Shown: positions 19,065-29,987, numbered from the stretch's first letter. The stretch: 64,000 nt of DNA from Nitzschia sp. DOCU1 (GCA_951394045.1 OX595985.1:5146001-5210000); one strand, 5' to 3'. The notes: a model not told the origin generated them from the letters alone. Translations and numbers: made by a program.

Positions 19065-20243
19065 TCATTTCTTGAGGCGCCATTTGCCATGTTGGCAGCC
19101 GCCCTTGTTGTCTTCCAGGGTGGCTTCTTTGATGTGACCAGTGGAAGTGCGAGTGCATTGAGAGCCATTGTGGCCACCATAGCCGTGGGTCCAACAGTAT
19201 TGGGCAACGAAGGGTGCTCGTGGTGCTCGGGTAGTGGGACCAGTGGTGGTCCGTTTGGCGTCATCGAGGGCTTTGCGTAGGCGTGCAATTTCTTCATCTT
19301 TCTGGGCCAACTGTGTGGTGAGGTTGGTGGTGTTGTCAACTAGGGCTGCAAATGCTTGGCGGTCGGAGGCTGTGGCCGTGGCTAGATTGGCCAAGGCTTC
19401 TACTGTCGCGTTTTCCTGGTCGGCAATGGCCACATTGAGGAAACCTGCGCGGCCGGTCGTGGTCTGTTGGAGGCGGAGGGAGCGTTGGGCGTCCAAGAAG
19501 TGGAGCTTGAAGTTATCCCATGTTTGTTCAGCGGTGGGTCGGGCAAGCCACCTTTTGCAATCATCAAAGTACAGACCGGTGGCCCAAACGGAACTGTAGG
19601 CAGAGGTCAGGATGTGGCTGTCGCTGATTGGGGCATTGCCGTCGGCTGCAAATTCTACGCAGGTTTCGACACTGTCAATTAGCGTCTCGAAGGGGCTGTT
19701 GCCGTCCCAAGGCTGATCCAAGAGCTTGCGGTTCTCAGCAAGGGCCTGCGGGGTGATTTGGCCATAACTGGTGAAAAGGAACTCAAGGAGATCGCGGAGC
19801 TTGACATTTTGGTACCCAAGGTTGCGGTCAATTTTGGCGCGAAGGTAAAGGGGCTCGATAGCTCCTACAAGTTGCTTTTTGAGAGCGGCATGGACGTTTA
19901 GATACGTGTACCAGTTTCGTAGGAGCACTTTGTGGCTGCGTTCCAGGGCGGCTATCTGTTCGTCAGTGGCGTTGCGCGGGATAGTGGGTGTGTCACCGGG
20001 ATTGGTGGGAGCAGTGAACCCATTGTTGGCACCGGCGAGTGCTGTGTAGACGGTGTCGGAGAGGACGAGGCCAAGATAGCCATGTTGGCCGCCACCTGCG
20101 GTGGTCGGCACGGATGCGGCATTCATCTTGAGGGATTCGCGGAGCCCTTGCAAGGTGGCGTACGTCGGCTGGCCGACGATTTTCTCGACGGTACATGGAA
20201 AGGATTTGTCCATGTCGTCGATGGAGAGGACGGTAGTCGTCAT
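19065..20243 (-). CDS. gag: COP-A gag
   Basis: 392 residues from ATG (complement of 20241-20243). Mid-protein is helical. A heptad-like segment LAQKDEEIARLRKALDD (about 315-335) suggests a coiled coil. The C-terminal YCWTHGYGGHNGSQC motif is what I recall in gag of diatom copia elements, in place of a CCHC knuckle. It ends in TGA (19065-19067), and pol continues in the same frame with CTC next. UGA followed by CU is a leaky stop context, so pol is plausibly made by readthrough. Gag would form the virus-like particle in the cytoplasm. Confidence 0.88.
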   Translation of the reverse strand: MTTTVLSIDDMDKSFPCTVEKIVGQPTYATLQGLRESLKMNAASVPTTAGGGQHGYLGLVLSDTVYTALAGANNGFTAPTNPGDTPTIPRNATDEQIAALERSHKVLLRNWYTYLNVHAALKKQLVGAIEPLYLRAKIDRNLGYQNVKLRDLLEFLFTSYGQITPQALAENRKLLDQPWDGNSPFETLIDSVETCVEFAADGNAPISDSHILTSAYSSVWATGLYFDDCKRWLARPTAEQTWDNFKLHFLDAQRSLRLQQTTTGRAGFLNVAIADQENATVEALANLATATASDRQAFAALVDNTTNLTTQLAQKDEEIARLRKALDDAKRTTTGPTTRAPRAPFVAQYCWTHGYGGHNGSQCTRTSTGHIKEATLEDNKGGCQHGKWRLKK

Positions 20244-20317
20244 CGTAGGAGCTGCGACAAGGAGTGCTGTTGGTGGAGTAACAGCAACGTCGGCAGGTCT
20301 GAAGAATTAGATTGCTC

Positions 20318-20510
20318 TGTTAAAGTCAGACGGAAGTGAAAGACACAGAGATGATGAGCAATCTAATTTATGAGTAGATTGCGAGTGTTTTGAATGTGGC
20401 GGGAAATCCCGTTTGAGTTTGGCGCGCTCGGCAGACAACGGATCTTTGTGACTGGCCGGTGCTTGCTGGAAAGGATGCCGGCATGCCTGACGTGGCATGT
20501 GGAATCAACA
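20318..20510 (-). repeat. COP-A 5' LTR
   Basis: 193 bp, reads the same as 15220-15412. Its outer end lies 97 bases before the glycosyltransferase ATG. Interior DNA next to it (minus strand gagcaatctaattc) is not a TGG-type primer site. Confidence 0.93.
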
Positions 20511-20537
20511 GCTTTTTCGCTGGTGTTCCAAGACAAA

Positions 20538-20591
20538 ATGTCCAACTTGGGCTTTTCACAGGGGGTCCAACAACCATTATCCACAAACTAA
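20538..20591 (+). other. Short upstream ORF before the glycosyltransferase
   Basis: An ATG at 20538 opens 17 codons (MSNLGFSQGVQQPLSTN) and stops at TAA 20589-20591, 16 bases before the main ATG at 20608. If the transcript starts upstream of 20538, this would be a translated upstream ORF that could dampen the main gene. The transcription start is unknown. Confidence 0.3.
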
Positions 20592-20607
20592 AGCATTCCT
20601 GGAGAAA

Positions 20608-23496
20608 ATGAGGAATATTAGAAGAAAGAACAGCCGACCCAGAGTCTCACCTTGGCTCTGTCTTACTTTTGTGATTAACAGCGTTCTTGTCACTCATAAA
20701 TTGTTCCACAGTTTCAAGCTTGCAAATACTAGCGAGAAATTCGTGGACGGTTTTTCAGGGGGGGAGAAAGCATTTGTGCCAAAAGGCACAAACCAGCCAA
20801 AAACGTGTGTCATTACTATCGCTTCATGGAACAAATATGGGGTTGTGAGGACCTTGTTCGATACTGTCAAGGAATCAAACCCGCAGATTAGTTGCTTTAT
20901 CTGGTATGTTGCCAATGATGACATCCTCTCTCATCATGCAAACCAGATTGTTCAATCCTTGACCCAGCTATCATTCCATATTATTACTGCTGGAGAAGTG
21001 GTCGCAAAGCTCAAGGACTACAGCATCAAGCAGGCTGCCTTTTTGCTTTCTGCCAATGAGTTTGTAGTGGCACTAAAACCATTTGCCTTCAAGTATACCT
21101 TCCATGTCCAAGGGGCTATGTCTGCAATCTATTTGGATTCAGACATCTGGGTGGGGGACTCCCTTGCTGGATTGGAGAATCGCCTGACAACCTATTCCGG
21201 TGTGTTTGTGCAATACTCAACAACAAATACTACCCCAGACTTGTCCAATGGTGGGAATGATTATCAACATCCAAGGAGCATCTTTGATGTTGGGGTTCTT
21301 GCCTTAAGCAACAGGCGTCCCTCCTTGTTGTTGGAGGCCTTGGATGGATGGGTTCGTCTTTGTAAAAATGGATTTCTGCTGTCTAAGGACAACACTTTTC
21401 AAGTAACCAAAGAATGCAGATACTCTTTCATTTCAGCCATCTTTGTGGAAAGTGACGATTACTACGTGATACAGGACTCTAAATACATGGTTTCGTCTTG
21501 GAACTTGCCTGAGACTTGTGCTGGCCTCCATATACGGGATGGGCGCCTCCACTACCTTGACATGTCCACTCAAAAGGATCACCCTATCGCTATCTTTCAT
21601 TTCTCTGGAATGTCATTAACTGACACTGGAGGCAATCGTGCAATTATCACACAAGACAATACTACTCAGTACTCGGACCACGACTTTCTCAAATTGCGCA
21701 CAGTCTTTGATGCTTACATGGAGCGGGTTACAAAATACTCTGCATTAGAATACCGTTCCATCCCTTATGGGTTCCAGCACTTTGCTAATATCAACATCGA
21801 AATTGAGCCATGGATACGGCTTCGCTACGCAGACATGACCTATGTTGACCCTCAAGAGGTTGAAAAGGATCCCAAGTTACTGCCGGACTACAGGTCACCA
21901 TACACCGTCATACATCGACCACGAGTCTCGAAGGCCCTGTTCCATGAATGGGTACATCCTGATCCTTTTTGTCCATCACTGGCAAAGTGTCAGGGCAGCA
22001 ACAGTATGGCAAAGTACAAGATGACCTATTTAGAGTGGCTAGCAAGTGGTCCTCACCACATGTCTGCCAACATGGAAGGGCAATTCTATTACAGCGAAAC
22101 AATGCACTATGTTTGGGAAAAGAGAAAAGATTTGCAGGAGGTCTTCCCAGATCCGACCGGTGGTAACTATAGTGATTACATGGATTGGTTTGAGCGCTAT
22201 GCGGGGAAGGAAAAAATGGTATCAGCCGGTATATTTAGGCTTTGGAGAGAAACACGAGACTACCACAGATCACACCACTGGAACTTTCATCACAGTGTCA
22301 CACCCAGGTCTGAAATTGGCGTGAACATCTTTGGCTGGCACTTGACAACATTTGGACTTGCTCAGGTAGGTGTGAATATGGTGAATGCAGTCCGGTCAGT
22401 TGATGGCAAAGTTACTGCCATACATCAAAGGGAAGTGAATAAAGTTCACTTCCGTCCTGAGAGCCTGCACTTTCCCTTATCACGCTCTTGCTCTGAGGCT
22501 GTGAATTTTCTGGTGTTAAATCCAGACAATGCCCCATACGTTCTATCATCTATTCCAAATGTTATCTTGCAGAACAAGTACAACATTGCCTGGTGGTTTT
22601 GGGAACTCGACCAGCTCCCCCCAACCTGGATGCAGGCTTTGGCTGACTATGATGAGGTGTGGCTTCCTTCCCAGTTTGTACTTGATGCCATACTACAAAC
22701 GCCTGGCTACAACGGGACACCCCTGAAAGTGCTTCCAGCTCCCATTGAACGGCCAAGCAAAGGTACTCCCTCTTTTGCTGATATAAGAGGGTTTGCCTTT
22801 CAGGTTCCAGCAGATGCCTTTCTGTTTTTGGTTACGTTCGACTTTGAAAGTTATGTTGAGCGAAAGAATCCGATGGCGGCTATTCAGGCATTCCGCAGTG
22901 CTTTTCCAATTGCGGAGGATCCCAGCCACATGCGACAGCTTATTGTCAAGTCAGTGTCTGGGAAACCCGAACAAATTATGGCGCTCAAGACTTTTGCTGC
23001 TGATGACCCACGTATTCAATTCGTTTCGGACGTCCTACCGGAGCAAGAACTGAAAGCCCTCCAGCGACGAACAGATTGCTACGTATCTCTTCATCGGAGT
23101 GAGGGTTATGGCATGAACATCGCCGAAGCGATGCTCGGTGGGGTTCCAGTCATTGCCACGAACTACAGCGGAAATGTTGGGTTCTTTGAACCGTTGCAGG
23201 AATTCATGGGTACGTGCCAGTTCGCTGTACCATATGAGTTGGTGAAATTGACAGTAACCTATGGCCCATATGGTCAAGGAAATCGATGGGCCGAAGCTGA
23301 TCACGACTTTGCTGTCAATGCAATGAAGATAGTCGTCCAGAATAACTGCAAGTCTCAGCACGGTCCCAAGATGGCTCAAGCTTTCATCGATCGGTTTGGG
23401 CTTAAGGCCGTGGGACGAAGATTCCAGGATCTCTTGACTCAATCGTATCCACTGATCGCGGCGAAGCAGAATAGGACGACTGCCCATGGCGGATAA
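20608..23496 (+). CDS. Two-domain glycosyltransferase (GT-A-like domain plus GT4-type domain), type II membrane protein
   Basis: The frame is open further left into the COP-A LTR, but the first ATG of the ancestral locus is 20608, giving 962 residues. A short basic N-terminus and hydrophobic segment WLCLTFVINSVLV (about 15-30) fit a type II signal anchor, as in Golgi enzymes. The first half (about 60-400) has ITIASWNKYG, a YLDSDIW motif with a DxD-like DSD at about 177, and HFSGMSL, suggesting a GT-A fold. The second half (about 650-930) is GT4-type: NIAWWFWELDQ, DEVWLPSQF, FDFESYVERKNP and the E-x7-E signature in SEGYGMNIAEAM (Glu about 832). The architecture resembles bacterial polysaccharide enzymes, so bacterial ancestry is possible. 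No introns are evident. The substrate is unknown. Confidence 0.8.
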   Translation: MRNIRRKNSRPRVSPWLCLTFVINSVLVTHKLFHSFKLANTSEKFVDGFSGGEKAFVPKGTNQPKTCVITIASWNKYGVVRTLFDTVKESNPQISCFIWYVANDDILSHHANQIVQSLTQLSFHIITAGEVVAKLKDYSIKQAAFLLSANEFVVALKPFAFKYTFHVQGAMSAIYLDSDIWVGDSLAGLENRLTTYSGVFVQYSTTNTTPDLSNGGNDYQHPRSIFDVGVLALSNRRPSLLLEALDGWVRLCKNGFLLSKDNTFQVTKECRYSFISAIFVESDDYYVIQDSKYMVSSWNLPETCAGLHIRDGRLHYLDMSTQKDHPIAIFHFSGMSLTDTGGNRAIITQDNTTQYSDHDFLKLRTVFDAYMERVTKYSALEYRSIPYGFQHFANINIEIEPWIRLRYADMTYVDPQEVEKDPKLLPDYRSPYTVIHRPRVSKALFHEWVHPDPFCPSLAKCQGSNSMAKYKMTYLEWLASGPHHMSANMEGQFYYSETMHYVWEKRKDLQEVFPDPTGGNYSDYMDWFERYAGKEKMVSAGIFRLWRETRDYHRSHHWNFHHSVTPRSEIGVNIFGWHLTTFGLAQVGVNMVNAVRSVDGKVTAIHQREVNKVHFRPESLHFPLSRSCSEAVNFLVLNPDNAPYVLSSIPNVILQNKYNIAWWFWELDQLPPTWMQALADYDEVWLPSQFVLDAILQTPGYNGTPLKVLPAPIERPSKGTPSFADIRGFAFQVPADAFLFLVTFDFESYVERKNPMAAIQAFRSAFPIAEDPSHMRQLIVKSVSGKPEQIMALKTFAADDPRIQFVSDVLPEQELKALQRRTDCYVSLHRSEGYGMNIAEAMLGGVPVIATNYSGNVGFFEPLQEFMGTCQFAVPYELVKLTVTYGPYGQGNRWAEADHDFAVNAMKIVVQNNCKSQHGPKMAQAFIDRFGLKAVGRRFQDLLTQSYPLIAAKQNRTTAHGG

Positions 23497-23862
23497 TATT
23501 TACCATTGGGCTCTTGTTCGGCATCGCAAAATATAGTGCAGACGTTTTCACCCCACGTCTCTCCATCGTCTATTATTCAGCGTCGTGTAGGGGTGAAGCA
23601 GTGCAAAATAGTCTAACCATTGGTGATTTTCGAACCCCTACTCATAACCACTTCGTGCCATTTTGGTGGAAACGCAAGAAACTGGAAACGTGCAACGAAT
23701 GCGTCAGGATCCAGAAACATGTATACTTGAGCACCTGGGTAGTCAAGCATGAAGGATTGAGCCCTTCCATGAGGACTCCTATCCACGACAGTCTATGTGG
23801 ACTTCCAGGCGTTCGTTGGTGTATCCCAGGTCGTAATTTGGCCCAACGGGGGCCTGGGTCAT
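23497..23862. other. Region 3' of the glycosyltransferase; no supported gene
   Basis: A 121-codon open frame here (23514-23879) begins at a TTG, has no recognisable motif and runs into the COP-B LTR. It is treated as non-coding 3' flank. The last four bases, tcat (23859-23862), are the left target duplication of COP-B. Confidence 0.45.
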
Positions 23863-24071
23863 CAAATGGATCCTGTTAGTCGTAAAAGTGTCGACGTGGC
23901 GATGTGGTGACGTGAGTGTGATCGATGGCCTGGAATCCAGAAGCGATGCAAAAGTATCTCTATTGACTTTAATATAATCTTTCCTTTTATGTTGTTGAAA
24001 GAGCTATCTATTGCGTTTGGTCTAGTCTAGATGTAAGTACGTTCGATCGTATGTATGACAAACTATATTTG
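23863..24071 (+). repeat. COP-B 5' LTR
   Basis: 209 bp, starts caaatggatcc and ends actatatttg. The terminal inverted repeat is 5 bp. Confidence 0.9.
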
Positions 24072-24083
24072 GTTTATCAGACC
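24072..24083 (+). other. COP-B primer-binding site
   Basis: gtttatcagacc directly follows the 5' LTR. The same core follows the LTR ends at 31256, 44357, 50386 and 62088. Bases 24084-24355, the rest of the leader, hold no gene. Confidence 0.75.
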
Positions 24084-24355
24084 GGTGCTCAGATGAGCAC
24101 GAAGGGAAAGAAGGGAAAGGGTCCAATAGAAACCTGCCGGTGTGTCAGGAAAACCGGATGGACCACCCGATGGACTGCTTGACACCGACGGGTGATTCGA
24201 TGAGCAGAATTACATTATCATGGCACGAGAACGCCGGCTTTGGCCATGAAAAACTATAAAGATAAAAGAAAAGCACACAAAAGAAAAGGGGCACATGCCG
24301 ACACGAATGTTGACTCACATCATATTTTATTATTTGGACGCAAGAAAAAAGGAAC

Positions 24356-26452
24356 ATGGCAGCTGTACCTCCTGTACCTCCTGTTTTCACTGTCCGAAAT
24401 GCCATTGCAGCGTGTGGGGTAGATGATGTCCAGGTCTTCCAAGGAGAGACAAGGGCAGAACGAATTGCCTCAAACATCTTCCTAAATGATTTTGATTCTT
24501 GCATGGACCTCACTATTACTGAGTTGGACCAGCATTTCAAGTCATACAGTGACCTGACAACGTTGCAAGGTCAAATCCGACTAGACCCTGGTGTGAAATT
24601 GCGCATCAGGGCATTTATACAGTGGGTCCGTGATGAGAAGCGACTTGGAAGGGATCCATCCAATGTGGCATTTGACCCCCATGATCCCCCCAACAGGGCA
24701 AGTAGCTTGTTGCGACGATACAAGACCCACGCACAATTCATAAAGAAATCTGAGTCCCTTGCCTCCAATGCCAAGCCTAAGCCATTTGACCCCAAGACAA
24801 AATGGACTGATTGGAAGCCCACTTTTGTTAATTATCTGCGATTGATCCCTGGGAGAGACGGGGTACCCCTCAGTTACGTAGTGAGGCCTAATGATGCAGC
24901 TGACCCTACGCCCCATCCAGATTTCCTGGATGACTATGTGGCCATGGCGCCCCTTGATGGGGAAGGCTTCACCATCGATGCCGCAGAAGTCCACACCCTA
25001 CTCATGAACCTCATTGTTGGCAATGAAATGGCAGAGTCCAAGGTGCAAATCCATGCACAGGAAAACAATGGCAGATTGGACTTCAAGGCCCTCACCCATC
25101 ATTACGAGGGAGTCGGTGTCATGGCACATGATATTACGGGTGCCGAGGACACCTTGGAGAAACTGTATTACGCAGGGGAGAAAAGGCCTACTATGTATTG
25201 GGAAAAGTTTGAACGACAGTTGAACGACGCATTTGTGATCATTGACAGACACGAAAGGAGGCCTTGCTACTCCAACGCCCAGCGCATTCGAATCTTATTG
25301 AAGAAAGTGCGCTCCACTGACTTGGCTACTAGTGTGGCCTCAATCAGGACAGAACTCACGAAGGTCCCGATGACAATGACCTACCCACAAGCGATGACTA
25401 TCTTTAGGAATGCCGTGAATGCCAAATTTCCCCCTGACGTTGCGGGAGATGGAAGGCAGCGAAGACAAGTGGGTGAAGCGACCAGCAAGAGGGACAAGTC
25501 CAAGCAAAAGCAAAGTACCACAAAGCGTTCGAGGACGGATAGTGAGATAATCACACTGACGGATGGTACGAAGATAGAATACCATCCTTCCTTCAAATTC
25601 CCAGCTGGCGTCTTTGCCAAGTTCAAGCCAGAACAGAAGGAAAAACTGAAGCAACAACGAGAGGCCTATAAAAAGAGTCGGAAATCCTCCGAAGTGAACT
25701 CCCACCAACGAGAATTGGAGAGGCAATCACGAGAAATAAGGGAATTGCGATCGCTCATACAAGGGCAAGGGACAATCATTTCCGTCCCGACAACAACAAC
25801 CAGTACTGTCAGTCAGTTGACAACGGATGCAAGCACCATTATGGGGGGAAGAGCGGAGGTAAAACTCCGGAAGAACCCAGATGGCAGCTACAGTATCTCG
25901 GCTGTGCATTCAAGAAGAAGCGTAAAACAAGTGGCAATGCCCCATGTAACGGAGGCAGAGCCTGGGGCCGAGGCATGGAACGAATGCGATTCTAACGCTG
26001 ATACGTGCGTACTGGGACCAAATTTCAAGATCCTCCACTTTTCAACCAGGACAGCGGATGTATATGGCTACATGGAATCCATGGGCCCCACGAAGAATGT
26101 ACCGATTGGTCAAGGGGCAACTGCGTGGGACGACCCAAAATCAGGGCTCACGTTCATCATTGTCATTAATGAGGGACTCTGTTATGGCACGAGCATTGAT
26201 CACAGCCTGATTCAACCCAACCAATTACGGTCTTTTGGGGTCCCCGTCTGGGACAATCCATTTGATCCCAGTCGAGGGCTCAGCATTGAATTGAATAATG
26301 ACCTACAGGTACCGTTGGAAATGTCAGGAACTAAAGCACAATTCAAGACCCGTCATCCCACAGAAGAAGAGTTGAATACCTGCGAGTGGATTTACGTGAC
26401 GAGTGATCTCCCATGGGATCCTCAAACGGTGAAGTTACAAGGAGTCATGTGA
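24356..26452 (+). CDS. gag: COP-B gag and protease
   Basis: 698 residues from ATG 24356. The gag part includes LRIRAFIQWVRD and WTDWKPTFVNYLRLIPGRDGVPLSYVVR, a block shared in pattern with COP-F and COP-H gag. A basic linker and coiled-coil-like stretch (about 395-475, KFKPEQKEKLKQQREAYKK type) follows, with no zinc knuckle. The protease region has NECDSNADTCVLG (about 545) and the LIQPNQLRSFGVP segment typical of these elements. The ORF stops at TGA 26450-26452, where relatives continue. A frameshift then puts the downstream part in another frame. Confidence 0.85.
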   Translation: MAAVPPVPPVFTVRNAIAACGVDDVQVFQGETRAERIASNIFLNDFDSCMDLTITELDQHFKSYSDLTTLQGQIRLDPGVKLRIRAFIQWVRDEKRLGRDPSNVAFDPHDPPNRASSLLRRYKTHAQFIKKSESLASNAKPKPFDPKTKWTDWKPTFVNYLRLIPGRDGVPLSYVVRPNDAADPTPHPDFLDDYVAMAPLDGEGFTIDAAEVHTLLMNLIVGNEMAESKVQIHAQENNGRLDFKALTHHYEGVGVMAHDITGAEDTLEKLYYAGEKRPTMYWEKFERQLNDAFVIIDRHERRPCYSNAQRIRILLKKVRSTDLATSVASIRTELTKVPMTMTYPQAMTIFRNAVNAKFPPDVAGDGRQRRQVGEATSKRDKSKQKQSTTKRSRTDSEIITLTDGTKIEYHPSFKFPAGVFAKFKPEQKEKLKQQREAYKKSRKSSEVNSHQRELERQSREIRELRSLIQGQGTIISVPTTTTSTVSQLTTDASTIMGGRAEVKLRKNPDGSYSISAVHSRRSVKQVAMPHVTEAEPGAEAWNECDSNADTCVLGPNFKILHFSTRTADVYGYMESMGPTKNVPIGQGATAWDDPKSGLTFIIVINEGLCYGTSIDHSLIQPNQLRSFGVPVWDNPFDPSRGLSIELNNDLQVPLEMSGTKAQFKTRHPTEEELNTCEWIYVTSDLPWDPQTVKLQGVM

Positions 26453-29400
26453 CAGCGCTTCATCGCACTAATGAATCTTTCGTTGAGTACCTTGATTCAT
26501 CCTCAGACTATGCCTTACTCCATTCCATTGACCCCTCGTTTGTAAGATTGAAAGAAGGAGTTGCAAGGCACATCAAGGCGGCATATTCGCATGATTCCGA
26601 CGTCCCTGCTCGTCGCACCTTCGTTTCAACGGATAGGCATACACAGGTGACGGCAGATCAGCTAGCCAGCTAGCGGAACGCTTTGGAATCAGTCCGGCGC
26701 GAGCAAAAGCGACACTGAGGGTAACCACTCAAAGGGGGACTCGTTCTGCAATTTTACCCCTAGCACGACGCTACAGGGCGGACCGGTATTATCATCTAAG
26801 ACGGCTGAATTGTAGGATGGCCACGGATACCCTCTATGGCCCTGTCAAGTCCTTAAACTCAAGTATTGCTTCCCAATTATTTACTCACAAGTCAGGTTTC
26901 AACGCAGCCTACCATTTGAGCCGAGTGAATGGGGAACAAGTTGGCAATGCCTTGAAGGATTTTATCAACGAATACGGTGCCCCAGACCACCTTACATTTG
27001 ATGGAGCGATGGTACAAGTTGGATTAAGGACGCCTTTCCAGCAAACTCTTCACAAGGCAGACATTAAATATCATGAGTCATCTCCAAGGTCGCCTAACGA
27101 AAATCCGGCAGAAGCAGCCATTCGTGAGGTCAAGAAACGATGGTACCGCCTGAAGAGCAAGAAGACGGTCCCCGATCGTTTGTGGGACTTTGGCATCTCA
27201 TATGTATGCGAGACGGGCAACGTCGTAGCAAGTGGCTCCCGTTATGCCAAAGGCGGCACTGCCCTAGAGATTATCTCTGGTACCACCCCTGATATCACAG
27301 AATACCTTGACTTTGGTTTCTATGATTGGGTAACGTTCAGACCCGATCCAGGAATAGGCGAGCCGGAGCTGGGAAGGTGGCTTGGGGTCGCCCACCGAGT
27401 AGGGCCTCTCATGGCATACTGGGTTTTAACAGAACATGCACGACCCGTTGTCTGCACTACCGTCCAACGCTTGACCAACCTTGAGCAACAGACGGATGAG
27501 TGGAAGAAGCGCATGGAAACGTACGATAGCAACGTGAGAATTAAGATGGAGGCCAAATCAGCAGAATTGACGGTGGACCCCCAAATTATACAGAGGGGCA
27601 AGTTACTTGAGTTGAGTCTGGAAGACGAGGAATTTGTCAGTGACTACAATCGAGTCATCGACAACGAGAAGGTCAAGCACATCGATGACCTGTTGGAGTA
27701 TGACGGATACGTGGGGATGCAACTTGGGGTACGGCGAGGCGATGAATCTCGACTCGAATCTGCAATTGTAAAGAAAAGGATATTGGATGTTGATGGAAAG
27801 CCAGTGGGGAAATCAAATTCTAACCCCATATTGGACACGAGGCAGTATGAAGTGGAGTTCTATGATGGAAGCATTGAGACTCTAACAGCAAATGTTATCG
27901 CAGAGAACTTACTGTCTCAGGTGGATGAAGAAGGATGCAGGCAAATGATGATGGAAGAAATAATTGACCATAGAGTCTTAGAGGATGCTGTCCCCAAGAG
28001 TAAGGGGACGTTTACAACTAAGAATGGGACCCAACAAAAGAAAAGGACCACTAAGGGATGGGAAGTGTGCGTGCAATGGAAAGACGGTAGCTCGGATTGG
28101 GTGGCACTAAAAGATTTGAAGGAATCTTACCCAGTCGAGTTGGCAGAATATGCAATGACGGCGAGGATTGATGATGAGCCAGCCTTTGCCTGGTGGGTTC
28201 CTTTTGTGCTAAAGAAGAGGGAGCGGATCATTAAGAAATTAAAATCCAAATATTGGGAAAGGACAACTAAGTATGGCATCCGCATCCCCAAGACGGTGAA
28301 GGAAGCAAAAATGATTGATGCCGAAAACGGGGACACCCTCTGGCAGGATGCCATCAAGAAAGAGATGACAAACGTCATGGTGGCCTTTGAAGAATTTGAT
28401 GGGAATCCAAACGAGCTTATCGGATATCAAGAAATTACTGGACACATCGTGTTTGATGTAAAGTTGGGGGAAAACTTCCGTCGAAAGGCGCGATACTGTG
28501 CTGATGGTCACAAGGTTGAACCCCCTTCATCTGTCACGTACAGTACTGTGGTTTCACGTGATTCTGTGCGCATTGTTTTACTAATCGCTGCACTAAATGA
28601 GTTACAGGTACTTGGTGATGACGTACAAAATGCGTTCCTCACTGCACCAAACAAGGAGAAGGTTTGGCTGCGGGCAGGACCAGAGTTCGGAGAACACGAA
28701 GGCAAAACGTATATTGTCGTAAAGGCATTGTACGGGTTGAAATCTGCAAGTTCTTCATTCAGGTCATTCCTTGCAATGAAATTAGACGAGATTGGATTCA
28801 GGTCATCCCAGGCCGATCCGGATGTTTGGTTACGTCCGGCTGTAAGGCCTGATGGCTCCAAGTATTATGAGTACGTGATGACCTACGTGGATGATATTAT
28901 TGCCATTGGTCAAGAGCCGATGAGGATAATGAAGGCCCTAGAAGAACCATTCAAGTTTAAGAACGATGCCATCGAGGAACCAAAATCCTACCTCGGAGCA
29001 GTCTTGCAGAAGAAGAACATTAATGGACATGAGTGCTGGACAATATCAAGCATGGATTACGTGAAAGCTGCCGTGGAAAACGTCCAAACAACAGTTAAAA
29101 CAAGCAATAAGTGGACGTTCCCAAGCAAGGCCTTGACCCCTATGTCCTCTGCGTTCATCCCAGAGTTCGATACCACTGAGGAATTGGATGCAAAGGATAC
29201 CCAGTTCTTCCAGGAGTTGATTGGGATGCTCCGATGGGCCACCGAGTTAGGGCGAGTAGATATACTACATGAAGTATCAGTGCTCTCACAGTACCAAGCT
29301 AGCCCAAGGCAAGGACACTTGGAGGAGGCACTGCATATATTTGCCTACTTGCGGGGCAAGCCAAAATTGACTCTCTACATGAACCCAGAGTTGCCCCACC

Positions 29401-29950
29401 TTGACTATGAGTCTCGTTTCACCAGTGAAGCGGGTGACTTCATGGAGTATTATCGAGATGCTGAAGAAGAATTACCTTTTGGAATGCCCGAAGCGAGGGG
29501 ATGACCCATAGTCATTACAGCTTTCGTGGACTCATCCCATGGTTCCAACAAGGTTACGAGACGCTCACACACTGGGTACATTATCTTCATCAACCGGGCA
29601 CCCGTCCTCTGGTACAGCAAGCGACAGCAAACCGTGGAGTCGAGTGCATTCTCCAGCGAATTCAAGGCTTGAGGACCAAGTTAAGAATGTTCGGCGTACC
29701 AGTTGAAGACAAGGACGACCCAGCATTTGTGTTGTGTGACAATGAAAGTGTTGTGAAGAATTCCACCAGGGTGGAATCCGTGTTGAACAAGAAACATGTA
29801 GCAATCGCATACCACGATACAAGGTGGGCGGTTGCATGTGGAATGATTAAAGTGGGATGGATTGCTACGAAGGAGAACCTTGCCCACGCCTTGACGAAAC
29901 GTCTACCCAAGCCAGCACGAGACCGACTATTTGAAATGTGGACCTACTAG
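26453..29950 (+). pseudogene. pol: COP-B pol (integrase - RT - RNase H), broken by frameshifts and a stop
   Basis: After the gag-protease stop the product continues in a second frame to TAG 26671-26673. An exact 8-bp tandem duplication (cagctagc, 26659-26666 and 26667-26674) shifts the frame there, and integrase-RT continue in a third frame to 29504. Integrase shows LTFDGAMVQVGL and SPNENPAEAAIREVKKRWYR. RT shows LYGLKSASSSFRS and MTYVDDIIAI. RNase H starts in frame after an internal TGA (29502-29504), VITAFVDSS, then loses roughly ten to thirteen residues near 29668, where the frame switches again to LRTKLRMFGVPVE and CDNESVVKNS. At least four lesions block a full polyprotein. Confidence 0.88.
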
Positions 29951-29987
29951 GTTGTCCGATCCTCAGGTACCTGGCTACCCGTGGATC

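Larger units (their letters stand above)
15220..20510 (-). mobile_element. COP-A: intact Ty1/copia retrotransposon
   Basis: 5291 bases flanked by the 5-bp target duplication gcttt (15215-15219 and 20511-20515). The LTRs are 15220-15412 and 20318-20510, 193 bp, TG...CA in both, and read as identical. Gag and pol are unbroken, in one frame and separated by a single TGA. Insertion was in antisense orientation upstream of the glycosyltransferase gene. It is likely a young, autonomous copy. Confidence 0.95.

Noticed and set aside
23859..23863. 5-bp target duplications for COP-B, COP-C and COP-F
   Set aside because: Tested at all three; extending the duplication by one base on either side breaks the match, while 4 bp fits exactly each time.
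23514..23879. 121-codon ORF after the glycosyltransferase
   Set aside because: It starts at TTG, shows no motif and overlaps the COP-B LTR.
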